A stretch of DNA of 64,000 nucleotides from Callaeas wilsoni (GCA_013398955.1 VWPU01003218.1:62001-126000); one strand, 5' to 3'; shown: positions 53,501-61,997, numbered from the stretch's first letter. Program-made: numbers and translations. Notes: generated from the sequence alone by a model not told the origin.

Positions 53501-53998
53501 AGCAAATACTGTGGATAGCCATCAACTCTGTAAAAGTTTGAAAACATACATTAAACATTTCTGATATCCCATTGCAATACTTATGAACTGAAATTAATTT
53601 CAGTGATTCTGAATCACATTTTATCCATTGAGAAGTGGTGAGTTTAGATTTCTTTCCATTTTAGGAAGTTTAACAGTATTCTGTCTCCTTTTAAAACTCA
53701 GTGAAAAGCTTTTTATTCAGAAACAATACTTGAAAATGAATTTTAAAAGAAAATTCTACTTGAATGAGAGTAAAAATTCATAGTGAAAAATTACATGTAA
53801 TATAATGCTAGAAGAAAGGGGAGAATAAAGATTAACAAGCTTTCTTTTAAATTAGAAATAAAAGCCAGTTACTTACCCCTGGTCGCGTGCCCTTATTCGA
53901 CTATGAGTTAAAATCTTGTCATAGTGAGCAAAAGCACCTGCTTGTTCAAAAGCAGACAACAAAAAAGTCAAAAAGGTGAATAAGAAAAAGATCTTCAT
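23532..53998 (-). CDS. POSTN: Periostin, whole coding span (24 coding exons)
   Basis: Secreted matricellular protein that binds integrins and collagen-network proteins in connective tissue, bone and tooth ligament (family knowledge). The 24 exons below join to 2574 nt, 857 residues plus TAA. Order: signal peptide about 1-23; EMI domain about 41-95 with Cys 45, 61, 70, 80, 81 and 93; FAS1-1 about 98-231; FAS1-2 about 235-366; FAS1-3 about 370-490; FAS1-4 about 500-630; basic repetitive tail 656-857. Each FAS1 has its entry motif ([10 protein letters not shown] 134-143, [10 protein letters not shown] 271-280, [10 protein letters not shown] 405-414, [10 protein letters not shown] 533-542) and a closing NGV.H..D.-type motif. 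Human periostin is 836 residues; the extra length is mainly one additional tail exon. TGFBI is the paralogue, but the EMI residues and the tail exons identify POSTN. Splice sites were read by eye. Confidence 0.97.
24092..24133 (-). CDS. POSTN: POSTN coding exon 23 (basic tail)
   Basis: 42 nt, residues 831-844 with the join: [14 protein letters not shown]. It corresponds to human DTPVRKLQANKKVQ. Acceptor ttctag, donor GTAAAA. The other forward frame is also open through this exon, relevant to the candidate microexon upstream of it. Confidence 0.88.
24134..26177 (-). other. POSTN intron 22
   Basis: 2044 nt. Contains the candidate microexon at 25842-25861. The rest is AT-rich without recognised repeats. 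A 120-codon plus-strand ORF (25071-25433) is antisense and unrecognised. Confidence 0.55.
25842..25861 (-). other. Candidate 20-nt microexon in POSTN intron 22
   Basis: A pyrimidine-rich run ending in a CAG acceptor is followed by 20 nt and a consensus donor GTGAGT on the POSTN strand. In phase it would add AHTEEDH after exon 22. The length is not a multiple of three, so inclusion moves exons 23 and 24 into a second frame that stays open to TAG at 23543. It could be a real regulated exon or a chance splice-site pair. Confidence 0.3.
26178..26264 (-). CDS. POSTN: POSTN coding exon 22 (extra tail cassette, not in human)
   Basis: 87 nt, residues 802-830. [20 protein letters not shown], then REIKKVHLE. 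Acceptor ccatag, donor GTTAGT, phase 1 at both ends. It shares TKVTK-IEG with exon 21 and exactly TKLIEGEP with exon 18, so it looks like a duplicated cassette. Nothing equivalent lies between human exon 21 (RLLQG) and the next exon (DTPVRK), as I recall the human protein. Its inclusion is inferred from splice sites, frame and homology. Confidence 0.8.
27007..27393 (-). other. Open reading stretch with one internal TGA in POSTN intron 21
   Basis: On the gene strand a single frame stays open from 27393 to 27007 except for one TGA at 27204-27202: 63 codons, stop, then about 64 more. No ATG opens it. The translated part (for example [20 protein letters not shown]) matches no family I know. It has no clear flanking splice sites and may be chance, or a decayed coding fragment. 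Confidence 0.2.
28394..28474 (-). CDS. POSTN: POSTN coding exon 21 (tail cassette)
   Basis: 81 nt, residues 775-801. [20 protein letters not shown], then IKRLLQG. Corresponds to human [20 protein letters not shown]. Acceptor tatcag, donor GTAATT. This cassette is alternatively spliced in mammals. Confidence 0.94.
28877..28954 (-). CDS. POSTN: POSTN coding exon 20 (tail cassette)
   Basis: 78 nt, residues 749-774. [20 protein letters not shown], then KKILEE. Corresponds to human [20 protein letters not shown]. Acceptor ttttccag, donor GTTAGT. Confidence 0.94.
28955..30523 (-). other. POSTN intron 19
   Basis: 1569 nt, AT-rich; nothing recognised. Neighbouring introns 18 (30614-31205) and 20 (28475-28876) are likewise plain. 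Confidence 0.5.
30524..30613 (-). CDS. POSTN: POSTN coding exon 19 (tail cassette)
   Basis: 90 nt, residues 719-748. [20 protein letters not shown], then [10 protein letters not shown]. Corresponds to human EPIIKKYTKIIDGVPVEITE. Phase 1 at both ends, so it is skippable without a frame change. Donor GTAAAT. Confidence 0.94.
31206..31301 (-). CDS. POSTN: POSTN coding exon 18 (tail cassette)
   Basis: 96 nt, residues 687-718. [20 protein letters not shown], then [12 protein letters not shown]. Corresponds to human GPTLTKVKIEGEPEFRLIKEG. It contains TKLIEGEP at 694-701, repeated exactly in exon 22. Acceptor gtcacag, donor GTTGGT. Confidence 0.93.
31302..34411 (-). other. POSTN intron 17
   Basis: 3110 nt, AT-rich with poly-T patches around 31735-31815. 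No repeat family or coding segment recognised. ORFs at 33094-33384 on both strands overlap and look like chance. Confidence 0.55.
34412..34459 (-). CDS. POSTN: POSTN coding exon 17 (short form of the tail cassette)
   Basis: 48 nt, residues 671-686: [16 protein letters not shown] plus one base of the next codon. It aligns with the second part of human exon 17 (KIKVIEGSLQPIIKTE). The first eleven human residues of that exon have no counterpart, because the acceptor (ttttcag) sits just before KINI. Donor GTAATT. Confidence 0.88.
35131..35785 (-). mobile_element. CR1 LINE, 5'-truncated copy in POSTN intron 16
   Basis: Read on the plus strand it opens with the CR1 3' end (AATCATAGAATATCTCAAG) and continues with CAAGTCCAACTTCC, AGGAGCTTGTTCCAGTGACC and CTCCTCTGGACACTGGGCCC, so the element points along the minus strand. 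A 92-codon remnant (35494-35216) contains [14 protein letters not shown], typical of the CR1 ORF2 C-terminus. Same orientation as POSTN. Confidence 0.92.
36573..36618 (-). CDS. POSTN: POSTN coding exon 16 (tail start)
   Basis: 46 nt, residues 656-670 plus one base: [15 protein letters not shown]. Human has FVRGSTFKEIPVTVY. Acceptor ttgtag, donor GTAAGT. From here each exon to exon 23 begins and ends in phase 1. Confidence 0.93.
37181..37248 (-). CDS. POSTN: POSTN coding exon 15 (linker after FAS1-4)
   Basis: 68 nt, residues 633-655. [20 protein letters not shown], ending QIK. It corresponds to human [20 protein letters not shown]. Acceptor gtcag, donor GTACTC (weak). The exon ends in phase 0. 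Confidence 0.93.
37626..37728 (-). CDS. POSTN: POSTN coding exon 14 (FAS1-4 end)
   Basis: 103 nt, residues 599-632 plus one base. [20 protein letters not shown] contains an N-glycosylation sequon at Asn600, equivalent to the known site near Asn599 in human. The closing motif [11 protein letters not shown] is at 619-629. Donor GTGAGT. Confidence 0.96.
37896..38026 (-). CDS. POSTN: POSTN coding exon 13 (FAS1-4 middle)
   Basis: 131 nt, residues 555-598. [19 protein letters not shown] includes the conserved YH pair at 566-567; [20 protein letters not shown] follows. The donor is GTTAAG, a little off consensus. The exon ends in phase 0. Confidence 0.95.
38027..39579 (-). other. POSTN intron 12
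   Basis: 1553 nt. It has a 143-codon plus-strand ORF (38243-38674) with no recognisable motif, antisense to the gene; I regard it as chance. No repeat recognised. Introns 10 (40652-41121), 11 (39711-40514), 14 (37249-37625) and 15 (36619-37180) also hold nothing I recognise. Confidence 0.55.
39580..39710 (-). CDS. POSTN: POSTN coding exon 12 (FAS1-4 start)
   Basis: 131 nt, residues 511-554 (last codon split). [16 protein letters not shown], then the entry motif [10 protein letters not shown] at 533-542 and [12 protein letters not shown]. Acceptor aaacag, donor GTAAGTA. Confidence 0.95.
40515..40651 (-). CDS. POSTN: POSTN coding exon 11 (FAS1-3 end)
   Basis: 137 nt, residues 466-510 plus two bases. 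[20 protein letters not shown] contains Cys468 and Cys473, matching the human pair; [18 protein letters not shown] follows. Donor GTGGGT. The last codon is split AG/C across the intron (Ser511). Confidence 0.95.
41122..41270 (-). CDS. POSTN: POSTN coding exon 10 (FAS1-3 middle)
   Basis: 149 nt, residues 416-465, ending in phase 0. It includes [20 protein letters not shown] and ends RVFVYRT, as in human. Acceptor ttctag, donor GTAAGTG. Confidence 0.95.
41764..42360 (+). mobile_element. Solo LTR of an avian endogenous retrovirus, in POSTN intron 9
   Basis: About 597 bp, from TGGGTTTGGCTGGGATAGAG to GGCTGGAAATAAATCA. The imperfect terminal inverted ends (TGGGTT / AAATCA) and the body resemble a common bird LTR that opens TGGTTTTGGCTGGGATAGAG and closes AAACCA. 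Internally there is a TTA/TTG microsatellite (42128-42185). The TATA portion I expect from the family seems deleted, near 42003-42020. I see no clear target duplication. It lies antisense to POSTN. Family assignment is from memory. Confidence 0.75.
42728..42862 (-). CDS. POSTN: POSTN coding exon 9 (FAS1-3 start)
   Basis: 135 nt, residues 371-415 plus one base. [20 protein letters not shown], then the entry motif [10 protein letters not shown] at 405-414. Acceptor tttgcag, donor GTTAGT. Only 160 nt of intron separate it from exon 8. Confidence 0.95.
43023..43235 (-). CDS. POSTN: POSTN coding exon 8 (FAS1-2 end)
   Basis: 213 nt, residues 300-370 plus one base; the longest coding exon. Contains Cys312 ([20 protein letters not shown]), Cys334 (EVGCDG) and the closing motif [11 protein letters not shown] at 356-366. 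Donor GTCAGT. The open frame runs on slightly past the donor, so a plain ORF search would show it as a small isolated protein; it is an internal exon. Confidence 0.96.
43845..43986 (-). CDS. POSTN: POSTN coding exon 7 (FAS1-2 start)
   Basis: 142 nt, residues 253-299 plus one base. It carries the entry motif [10 protein letters not shown] at 271-280 and [17 protein letters not shown], which matches the human sequence exactly. Acceptor ttttag, donor GTAATT. Confidence 0.95.
43987..44924 (-). other. POSTN intron 6
   Basis: 938 nt, AT-rich, nothing recognised. Introns 4 (46067-46694), 5 (45072-45901) and 7 (43236-43844) are also plain, apart from the CA repeat at the start of intron 4. Confidence 0.55.
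44925..45071 (-). CDS. POSTN: POSTN coding exon 6 (FAS1-1 end)
   Basis: 147 nt, residues 204-252, phase 0 at both ends. [19 protein letters not shown] contains Cys209. The closing motif [11 protein letters not shown] is at 221-231. Nearly identical to the human exon. Confidence 0.96.
45902..46066 (-). CDS. POSTN: POSTN coding exon 5 (FAS1-1 middle)
   Basis: 165 nt, exactly residues 149-203, phase 0 at both ends. It reads through [20 protein letters not shown] and ends LLINHYPNG. The LHHHM stretch occupies the conserved YH region of FAS1 domains. Acceptor tttag, donor GTAAGTC. Confidence 0.95.
46641..46690 (+). repeat. (CA)n-type repeat at the exon 4 donor
   Basis: Imperfect CA repeat. On the gene strand it is a GT/CT-rich run that starts within the exon 4 donor (GTAAGTGTGTGTG). 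Such a run can bind GU-binding splicing factors. Confidence 0.85.
46695..46852 (-). CDS. POSTN: POSTN coding exon 4 (FAS1-1 start)
   Basis: 158 nt, residues 96-148, beginning [20 protein letters not shown]. It carries the FAS1 entry motif [10 protein letters not shown] at 134-143. The donor GTAAGT runs straight into a long GT-rich stretch (see the repeat at 46641-46690). Confidence 0.96.
46853..48100 (-). other. POSTN intron 3
   Basis: 1248 nt, AT-rich, no repeat recognised. The ORFs of 62-99 codons on both strands in 47036-47939 show no family resemblance and overlap each other, so I treat them as chance. Confidence 0.6.
48101..48165 (-). CDS. POSTN: POSTN coding exon 3 (EMI domain, second half)
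   Basis: Short 65-nt exon, residues 74-95. It reads [20 protein letters not shown], with the CC pair at 80-81 and Cys93 of the EMI domain. The acceptor is cccacag and the donor GTACGAG, a weaker donor than its neighbours. Close to human [20 protein letters not shown]. Confidence 0.95.
50641..50805 (+). repeat. (GAAA/GAAAA)n microsatellite, 29 uninterrupted GAAAA units
   Basis: A short irregular GAAA run (50642-50660) leads into 29 perfect copies of GAAAA from 50661 to 50805. On the POSTN strand it reads TTTTC, a long pyrimidine tract in intron 2. A tract this long and pure is expected to vary in length between individuals. Confidence 0.97.
50851..50973 (+). repeat. G/T-rich low-complexity tract with G-runs
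   Basis: Begins about 45 bases after the GAAAA repeat. Made of GGGTTT-like and TTTGG units, with G-runs of 3-5 at 50854, 50878, 50892, 50913, 50919 and 50939, then GTT repeats. The runs could allow a G-quadruplex on the POSTN template strand. Not a regular telomere repeat. Confidence 0.8.
52289..52387 (-). CDS. POSTN: POSTN coding exon 2 (EMI domain, first half)
   Basis: Encodes residues 41-73 plus two bases ([18 protein letters not shown]...). Three EMI cysteines are present: Cys45, Cys61 and Cys70. The acceptor is ctatag and the donor GTAAGT. The EMI domain is the part of periostin reported to bind fibronectin and collagen and to support multimer formation. Confidence 0.95.
52388..53876 (-). 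other. POSTN intron 1
   Basis: 1489 nt. A GC-richer patch at about 52490-52740 stands out from the AT-rich rest, but I recognise no repeat family in it. A short GT run is at 53190-53202. First introns often carry enhancers; nothing in the sequence proves one. Confidence 0.6.
53877..53998 (-). CDS. POSTN: POSTN coding exon 1 (signal peptide)
   Basis: Encodes residues 1-40 plus two bases. The ATG at 53998 opens a hydrophobic leader ([17 protein letters not shown]), a typical signal peptide with likely cleavage near residue 23. The mature start [16 protein letters not shown] is close to human HYDKILAHSRIRGRDQ. The donor is GTAAGT at 53876-53871. The leader itself differs strongly from the mammalian one, as signal peptides often do. 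Confidence 0.95.
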
Positions 53999-54043
53999 CT
54001 TTAGTCCTCTGTTGCTTCTGGCAAGTCTAGAAGAGAGAACTGG
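53999..54043 (-). other. POSTN: POSTN 5' untranslated region (predicted)
   Basis: Sequence between the start site predicted from the TATA box and the ATG. No upstream ATG is present. The end is approximate. Confidence 0.55.
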
Positions 54044-54065
54044 CAAAGGGTCTGGAGAGCTGACA

Positions 54066-54074
54066 ATTTATATA
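54066..54074 (-). promoter_or_regulatory. POSTN: TATA box of POSTN
   Basis: TATATAAAT on the minus strand, 68-76 bases before the ATG. It predicts a start site near 54043 and a 5' UTR of about 45 nt. Mammalian POSTN also has a short 5' UTR. The start position is inferred from spacing only. Confidence 0.75.
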
Positions 54075-54097
54075 CATGTTAGAAGGTGGTGGGAGGG

Positions 54098-54104
54098 AAC
54101 CACA
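54098..54104. promoter_or_regulatory. RUNX-type site in POSTN proximal promoter
   Basis: AACCACA (TGTGGTT on the gene strand) lies about 24 bases upstream of the TATA box, beside a C-rich CCCTCCCACCACC stretch. It matches the RUNX consensus, and POSTN is an osteoblast and periodontal gene. Binding itself is not shown by the sequence. Confidence 0.4.
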
Positions 54105-57100
54105 GGATCAACCTGAAACTTCGTACCACCCCCTTAGAACAACAGCTTTTGCTGCCAGCTTTAGTAACCTAAATCAGTACCATACATTAACGGTATAAAT
54201 CATGTCTTTTAATCCCAAATTGATTAATTTCTTCCTTATTACAGAAGGCTTAACATTTTATTCTGCTGACACAACAACAGAGAGAGTTTGAGAAGTTTAG
54301 ACTTTGACTTATGGTTTAGTATTTATAGCACTGAGGCATCCAGAGGTCATTATCGTTGCGTGTGGTTTTATTCAAACCCAGAGGAAGATGTTGTCTGTTC
54401 CCATAAGAACTGCATTGCTTTCCTTTGTTTTCCATGTCCTCACAGTTATCAGCTATGAGCTGTTTAACTAGTGAAGTTGATGAAAGTTTCAAATAGAGTT
54501 GCCAATAGCCTGGAATAGCATTTTTGTCTTGAGAAAAAAAAGCTGTATTAACACACATTCTGATTATGAAGTAGTTTCTTAATCAAATGCAGTATTAGCT
54601 TAAATATTCATTTTAATTCTAATGATAACAAGTACTATTACATAATAGTTTTATTCAGAGCTTCATGTAATATATGATTACATATCATATCAAAATCGTG
54701 GCATAGCTGAAAATTTGTGTACCTTTCTGTACTTATTAGTCAGTCCTTCAAAGCCTCTTATATGGTAAATGGAAAATGCAATTCTGATCTGAGCTGTAAC
54801 TGAGGAATGGGAGGCAGAAGTGACAGGCTCAAGCCTCCTATGAAGGGGTAGTCTTAAGGCTCCAGGAGCAGTTGGTGTTTGGACTGCAGTCCAGGAGTTG
54901 GAAATTTTCATGTCAAGGAAAAAAATTCTGCCCTTTTTATAGATGTGTTTGCATATGAATACAATTTCAAGGGAAAGTCCATAGACTATTTCAGATCTTT
55001 ATGAAAATAAGGTGAGTTCTCTTGGCAGTACTTCAGTGAGTTTCTTCCTCGAACCAGAGCGAGTAGTGAGGTGAACAGCTAGGAATAGATGCAGGATTGG
55101 ACTGACACCCCAGTGGGACCAACTTACCACTACAGAACAGACACAAATGGGGTAAAGGGCAGGAAAGACTGACTATTCCCTATATATTATCACAGGTAAA
55201 GGTTATAACTAGGCACAGATGACTAGATATTTTAAGGGTAAGGTCTTGCCTTAGGTATCCATAACACTTCATGGTTTTTAAGATTAAAAGCAGAGACATT
55301 TGGTTAAATGGTATGTGGGCTTCAGTTCTATTGTGACCTGTACATACCTAACTTGCAAAAAACTCAAGATAGCTCCTGGAAGTGTCAGCATCTCTTGATG
55401 TATGAAGTCCATGCCTGAAACCTCACTGACAGATCTACTGATGGAGGTGATGGGTCAACTTTGTGATTTCATATTACCAGCTTTCTGTGCTCTTGTTCCT
55501 CTAAGAGTTTTTTAAGTTTTTTATTTCTTTCTGGTCTTTGTAGCAAGAAATACTCTGAGGAATATCACCCCTTAAGTGATTAGCTTAGCTGTGATATTTC
55601 AAGCTGCTAATTGGCCTTAGTTGAGTAGTCTTTGCAGTTCTCGATTTAAAGGTGAAAAAATCAGAAGATATTGTAAAATTAACTTGAAAAACTTCAGAAA
55701 GTCCCAGAACTGTCCCAGTAACCTGTCTTCTCAGGAGTCCCTCCTTCATCTCTGAGATCTCAGCATAGCTCAGGTTCTTCTCTTCTACACTTACCATGTA
55801 GCACCCAAAAATATGTAGCAATTAATGCTGCTGCATGCATTGAGCTCTTGTTTACAGAGCCATCCGCCACAGTCAAAAATGGAGCAATCTGAGCAGGGCA
55901 ACGATTTTTCTTTCCATAGTTTTCCAGTTTTCTGATTAGTGACCCTACCTCAAATCTTAGAGAATCCTGTTTGTTCTCTGCATGGTGACATTATTATAAT
56001 ATATTTAATGAGGCAAGCATTAGCAAAAAATAGTAAATGCAGAGCTAAAGTTCACTGAAATAGAGTAGCATAAGGAAATAAAATAATGAACATAGGCTTC
56101 ATTTCTGAAAAAAATCTAAATTCCTGAATGAGTTATTCTTGTGAGGGCTATATAAATGCACAGATCCTAAAATGGATAAAGCTTTTCTTTTAATGGAAAT
56201 TACTTTTTTGAAAATATCAACCCAAGGGAAATGACACACTTTTAATTTAAAAACTTGTGGTAATAACAAAACAAAACAAAAACCATAAGGAAGAAAAAAC
56301 AGTCCAATTACATGAATCTTATTCCTCATTTATGTTAAACTAGATATAAAAAACAATATTGGAGCCAAGCTCTATTTTGCTTGTGATATAATGGCATGCT
56401 GAACTCCACACTAGAGTAACCATTTTATAATTTTCCAACTAAAGCACTGCTCAAGTTAACAAACACTTTATTCACTTGTGCCTATTACTAGTTTATTTAT
56501 TTAAATTTGTTGTTTATTTAGCAGGTTGACTACCCCATCAAGCTGCCACCTTAGTTTTTTTCTTCCTTTGGCTAAATGCTTTCTGCTAATCTATTTCCTA
56601 AGTGATGTGATGTTGAATTTTTAATTATAAATGTTAACTCTCTAATTATAAAATAGATTAAAACACCTCATGGATTTGAATTATATTGTAGAAATAGGAA
56701 TCTTTATTATCCACAACAGAAGGAGCATATCCAAAGAAATACCTGGAATAAGAATAGAGTAAGTGTTGATTTTCATCTTCCAGGAAATGCAAATAATGTC
56801 AAGAAGCAAAGTCTAAAGTATTTGCTATTCTGAACAGTTTATTCTATTTCTCTAGAGACCTCTAGTGGAGAGAAATCTGTAAAGTCATTTTCTGAAACCT
56901 GTGCTGTGTGTTTACACTAAGTATCTATTGCATGAGAAGTAATTCATTTTATTATCCCTAAAGAGGATTAGTTTAACTATATGATACAAATTCTTTGTAT
57001 TCAAATATTTAAGGTTGTGAATAACTTTTTTTACATCAAATTGAAGCAACAGAAACATCTGTCTATTAGTAATTTGTGGCCAATCCATAAAAGTGAAATC

Positions 57101-60100
57101 TCAACATAATAGAAATATGGTTTAAAAGAAGCCAGTACTAATTCTGTATTTAATTTTCTCTGGTCATTTACTGCAAGACTTAACAAAAAGGATTCTGCTC
57201 ATGAATAGAAATTATTTTTGTTTTAAAGTTTAAATTTCATTTAGCACACATTATCAATTTTTTTCTCCTCATATTTTCACCTTTTTGCAATAACTAAACT
57301 TATTCTATACATAATTCTGTCTTTCCAAGTATTAGCAACACTAAAAGGTTTATCAAAATAAATTCATACTGTTTTCCCTATGACATCACCCAGTGAGTGT
57401 GTGACATAGCATGTATATATATATATGGGAATTATGTCACAGAAAGCATTGCTAGATGGAGAAACATGAAGATATCTCATAGCCATCTGAATTTAGAAGA
57501 GAAGAAATGGAGAAAGGAAGAAAGGAAGACTCTAAGTTATTCTGGTGATTCAGAGCTGTAGATACTAATCAATACTTTGGTTCCTTCTATATTGTGAGGA
57601 AACATTCATCTTTGGATATCCTCAGAAGCTGTAGGTATCTGGTTTTAAGCAAGTCAACAGCAGCTGTAAAATCGACCTGATCTCTTAGAAAGTGCAATTT
57701 TATAGTCAAACTCTGATGGAAGAAGAAATGTTACTAAACTTTAAAATATCATATACATACTCCAGTTTTTGTATATTATGAATTTATTCTATCATTTTTA
57801 TTCATAATGATTAAATTTAAAGTGTAATGTTCCTAGATTCTAAACTAAGACTTAAAGTATCTTGTATGCCAATTTATGGCTTTGTTATTCTTTAGGAAAC
57901 CATATTTAATGGTGATTTACAAACCCAGGGAAGGATTGCTTCTAATAATTCTCTCAAAAGTTTTTCGTTGTATGGACTGATCCTTCTTATGTGTTTTAGG
58001 AAAAATCTACAGCCCCAAACATCAAAATATTCTGCTTTCTCTCTGTCAAAGTGACATTAGAAATCCCAACACATTAATTGTAATGTGCACATGGCAAAAT
58101 TTTATAAAATATAGCAGTAAAGCATAAATTATATGATCTGATTCCTCAATCCTAATCTGCATATTCAGCTCATTTGCCCTGAAAAATTAAGTACGGATTA
58201 GCCTAACTCGTCAGGAGAAGGAAATGTTGATTTCTCACCCAATAGCAGGTGACGCTGATGCCGTAGGCAAACAGTTGCTTTCTTCCTTAAAGGATGAGCA
58301 CATCTTCTGACAAGGCAGCCTGTGATAAAATCCAACGCATTCTAGACTTCTTGTGCTTGTAAAGCACACGGCAAGTGTCAGTGCAACACCGAGACAAGAG
58401 CTGAGGGAACCAATTAATAGGAGTTAAGAAGTCATTCAGGCAGCAAGAGAATGTAGTAGAGGGTCCCAAAGACATGGTAGAAGCTACAAGGGTGTTTGTG
58501 TTGGGCACCACTAATTTTTTATTAAGGTTGCCCTGGAATTAGATGGTATGATAATGAACTACACTGTGTGTCTATACTCTCTATTCCCTACTGCTTAAAG
58601 GAAAAAACACAATCAAGCAAACAAACAAAAATTCTGTGAGTCTGCCAGTGCCATCCAGTTTACTTAGTTAGTGAACATGCCTCACAAACAGTATTTTTCT
58701 GGTTGAGTTTGAAATGACAGCAAATTGTCAGTAATATGCATCTTAAATGGCCCAATTAAATGCTTATTTACTCTGCTGGAAAGCTTTTAGAGATTCCAAA
58801 GGCCATTTAAACTACTCTAGAGCAGGTAAAATTTACCACACTTCTAGTTAATCAAAAGGTCATGTATTGTAGTGTCTGTATTGTCATGAACACTAAGGAG
58901 TGGTTCCCAGGATATATATATTACAGAAGTCATAGCTTTTCCATCTGGTTTGAATTTTGTGATGGCTACTGTCAACTTAAGGCAAAATTCTAAGTTTCTT
59001 GCTATTTACAGACTGTATAATCCTGAATGCCATGAGTCCTTCCTGTAACGGCCAGACTTTGAAACCTAGAACATACAAGGGCATGAATCAATACTGTAAG
59101 AAAGATGCTGAAATTTATGGATATGGTGTTGTGGTGGGTATGTGGTGTGAAAAACATGGAAATAATCACTATTTATGATGAAAGAGATCTTTTAAGTTAG
59201 GCCTTTGATCAATAAGACTATAATAATAAAAGAGCTGCTTTTGGGTAACACTAAGTGTAATATAAAAACGCTTAGGAGTGGCTCCAAGAGAAACAAATAC
59301 TTTCAGATTTTAAAAGGTTAAACACAAGAAAGACAGCATTCTGGAAGAGGTGAAAATAAGAATTACCAAAATTGAGGTGTAGTGAAACTTTAAAGCTTAA
59401 CTTGCTCAGGTTGAGCTTGTGCATGTATGCATGGAAGGGAAATGGATTTGACATAAAAATTATTGTTCATTATTGATTTTTTTTCTCAAGTTTCAAGTGC
59501 ACATGACATACCAAAATAGAGCTTTTGTTAAGTAAAGAATGTAGTAGTGTCACCTGAGTGTGGGAAAAGAGAAGTGGTCTAGGCAACTACATGAAGTTTT
59601 TTGAGAATTATCTGTTAGATTCTCAGAGATTTCAGGAAACAGAATCATTAACATTGCTAGCAAAATCTAAAATTACTTCTTGTTCAGATACCTTTTTTAA
59701 ATGGAAGCAATAGGGAACTGAATGCAAGACTGATGTCTCATAAAATAACGATAAATACTAAAATAGATAAAAGTATCAGTAATTGAAAAATATGTCTCAA
59801 AATTTAATATCATTCTATTTAGAGGGATGACTATAAAACACAGATTAAAATCTTGACTTTCAAGAGCTACTGGAAAGCCACAGCTTCCCCTCAAACTGAG
59901 CAGGGAGGGATTTGACCCTGGCTTCCCATATGGTGTAAAATATCACGCTCTCTATTTGTCTGACATTCACGTTTTTGTTTACTGCCCAGAGCTGAAATGA
60001 AAGTCAGGGAACCAATTCTAGACGTGACAAGACATATTGCCTTCCTTCTTGCCATCTACATTCCCATATATCCTGTCTGGAGATGGGGCAATTGTCTGCT

Positions 60101-60432
60101 GTCTCTTTCCTACAAACAGCTACAGTACATGGCACAAATTTTAGGACCTTCTTAGAATGTGATTAAGCTACAGTATTGTAAATATGGAAAAAAAAACAAA
60201 CCAGTATGGCTTCTAAATCAAGGATTCTCCATATAAATATTCACTACAACAGTTAATTTCTTTGAGCTGGAGAAGCTTAAGACATGTTAACTTTTCTAGG
60301 GAAAAAAATACCTCCTTCAGAAACAGAAGTATTTGATGTTTTAACTTTTAAAAAATTATGAGTTCACTTAATAAGATCAATAATATCTCTACTAATATGA
60401 ACTCAATGCTGAGGCATTGTCTTACACCAGTG
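54105..60432. other. 5' flank of POSTN, no gene recognised
   Basis: AT-rich. A short TA run at 57412-57425 is the only repeat noted. It may contain enhancers, but none can be named from sequence alone. Confidence 0.5.
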
Positions 60433-61997
60433 TGTTGAGGTTTGACATTGGCTAAACGCCAGTGCACCCATGAAAATCTATTTACTCATTCTCCTCTCTT
60501 ATAGTTGAGCAGAGGTTGGGGAAAGAAAGGACCAAAGGGGCTCATGAGTTGAGGTAAAGATTGGGAAGAAATACTTTAAGGGCAAAACAGGCTCAAAACT
60601 TAAAAGATATAAAGAAAAAAATTATTAACAGAATTTAAAAAAGGATAATGAGAACTAAAATAAACCTTTAGAGCACCTTTCCCCCTCCTCTCCCCAGCCC
60701 TTCTTTCCTTCCCACCATCAGCGCAGGGAGACAAAACATGGAGTTTTTAGTCAGTTTGTCACTTCTAAAAATCTTTCTTCAGTTAGCCTAGGAAGAGGGG
60801 TCTTTTTTGTTATGTCATGAAGTCCTTCTCTCTGGAGACAGTTCGTTGTGATCTTCTCCAATATGGTTCAAATACCATGAGTAGCAGTCCCGTTCAACTT
60901 GCTGCAACGTGAGTCCCTCCCACAGGCAAACAGTCTTCTCACAACTGTTTGCATGGGTCATTTTAGTTCATGGGGTATAGTCTTTTAAGGATGAGCTGTT
61001 TTAGTTTAGAAGCAAGGGTCTTTACTTTTTGTTCAAGTTTCTCATTAGATTACAGCTTTTCAGCATCCACACTCTCCAGTGTGAGTATCTTTTTCTCAGG
61101 AGCTGTGGGTAGACTTCTACATCTCCCCATGCACTTCATGAATTACAGGGAAAACCAGTTTGTTGTATTACAGTCCTCACCCTGGCTTGCAGAAGAATCT
61201 CAGCTCCAACACCCAGAGCATCTTCTCCTCCCCCTCCTTTTCGCTGACTTTAGTGTAGCCACGTTGTTCACTTGTCTTCACCTTTTCCTTTTCTCTGTCT
61301 CAGGAGAGAATTGGTGTTTGTAGGTTTGTTTGTTCTTCAGTTCTATCAATTCAAAAGTATTTATAGACTTCCGCAGCACTGAAAGATTGATCCCACCTGG
61401 GCTCTGCATTGGGGAATTTCGGGGAATTGATTGCCAGGCCTCTCACTGCTGGTCACTGCTGGCACTGCACAAGCTGTGCTGGCCACTGGCTCCACTCAGC
61501 GCTTCTCCTCATGTGGGGTGCTGAAAAGGAAAAGCTGCTTCCACTGCTTCTGCCCTTCTGGCTAAAAATGGTTAAGCAGGCAAAATTTATCGTGAGCCAT
61601 GCTGAGATTGTGTGGCGACTCCTGGCCCTGGCTGCATGGTTGCTCCCGGCCTTGGCCATGTGGCCACTCCTGGCCCCAGCTGCATCCACACGGTCTCAGC
61701 CACACGGCTGCTCGCAGCACTGGGATGGCCCCCTTGGCAGCATGGCCCTGGCTGCACCAGGAAGGGGCCCAGTTGCCCCCTCACCACCCCTCGGAGGGCA
61801 GGAAAAAATATGTCTTAAATATGTCATCACAGAGGTGTTGCTAGCTTCCCTAATTGAACAAGCCAATATGTCAATCATCAGAGCCTTTAGGGATTGGCTC
61901 TGATGGACACAGAAGTTTCAAGGAGCTTCTCTCTCAGAGGCAGTCTCTGTGGCTTCCTCCGACCCCACTAATAGCCAGATTGTGTTAAACTAACACA
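60433..61997 (-). mobile_element. Long solo LTR (1565 bp) with 5-bp target duplication
   Basis: Plus-strand ends are TGTTGAGGTTTGAC and AACTAACACA, flanked by CAGTG on both sides (60428-60432 and 61998-62002). A 5-bp duplication fits ERVL-type elements. On the minus strand it opens TGTGTTAGTTTAACACA and holds ATATTTAAGAC (61823-61813) as a likely TATA region, which suggests minus orientation. It resembles a long avian ERV LTR known to me from bird sequences. A GC-rich, loosely repetitive core lies at about 61430-61800. ORFs within it (up to 164 codons) are by-products of that core. No retroviral gene is attached. Confidence 0.82.

Noticed and set aside
61409..61903. 164-codon ORF and several overlapping ORFs on both strands
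   Set aside because: They lie in the GC-rich core of the solo LTR, where stops are rare; no retroviral protein motif is visible.
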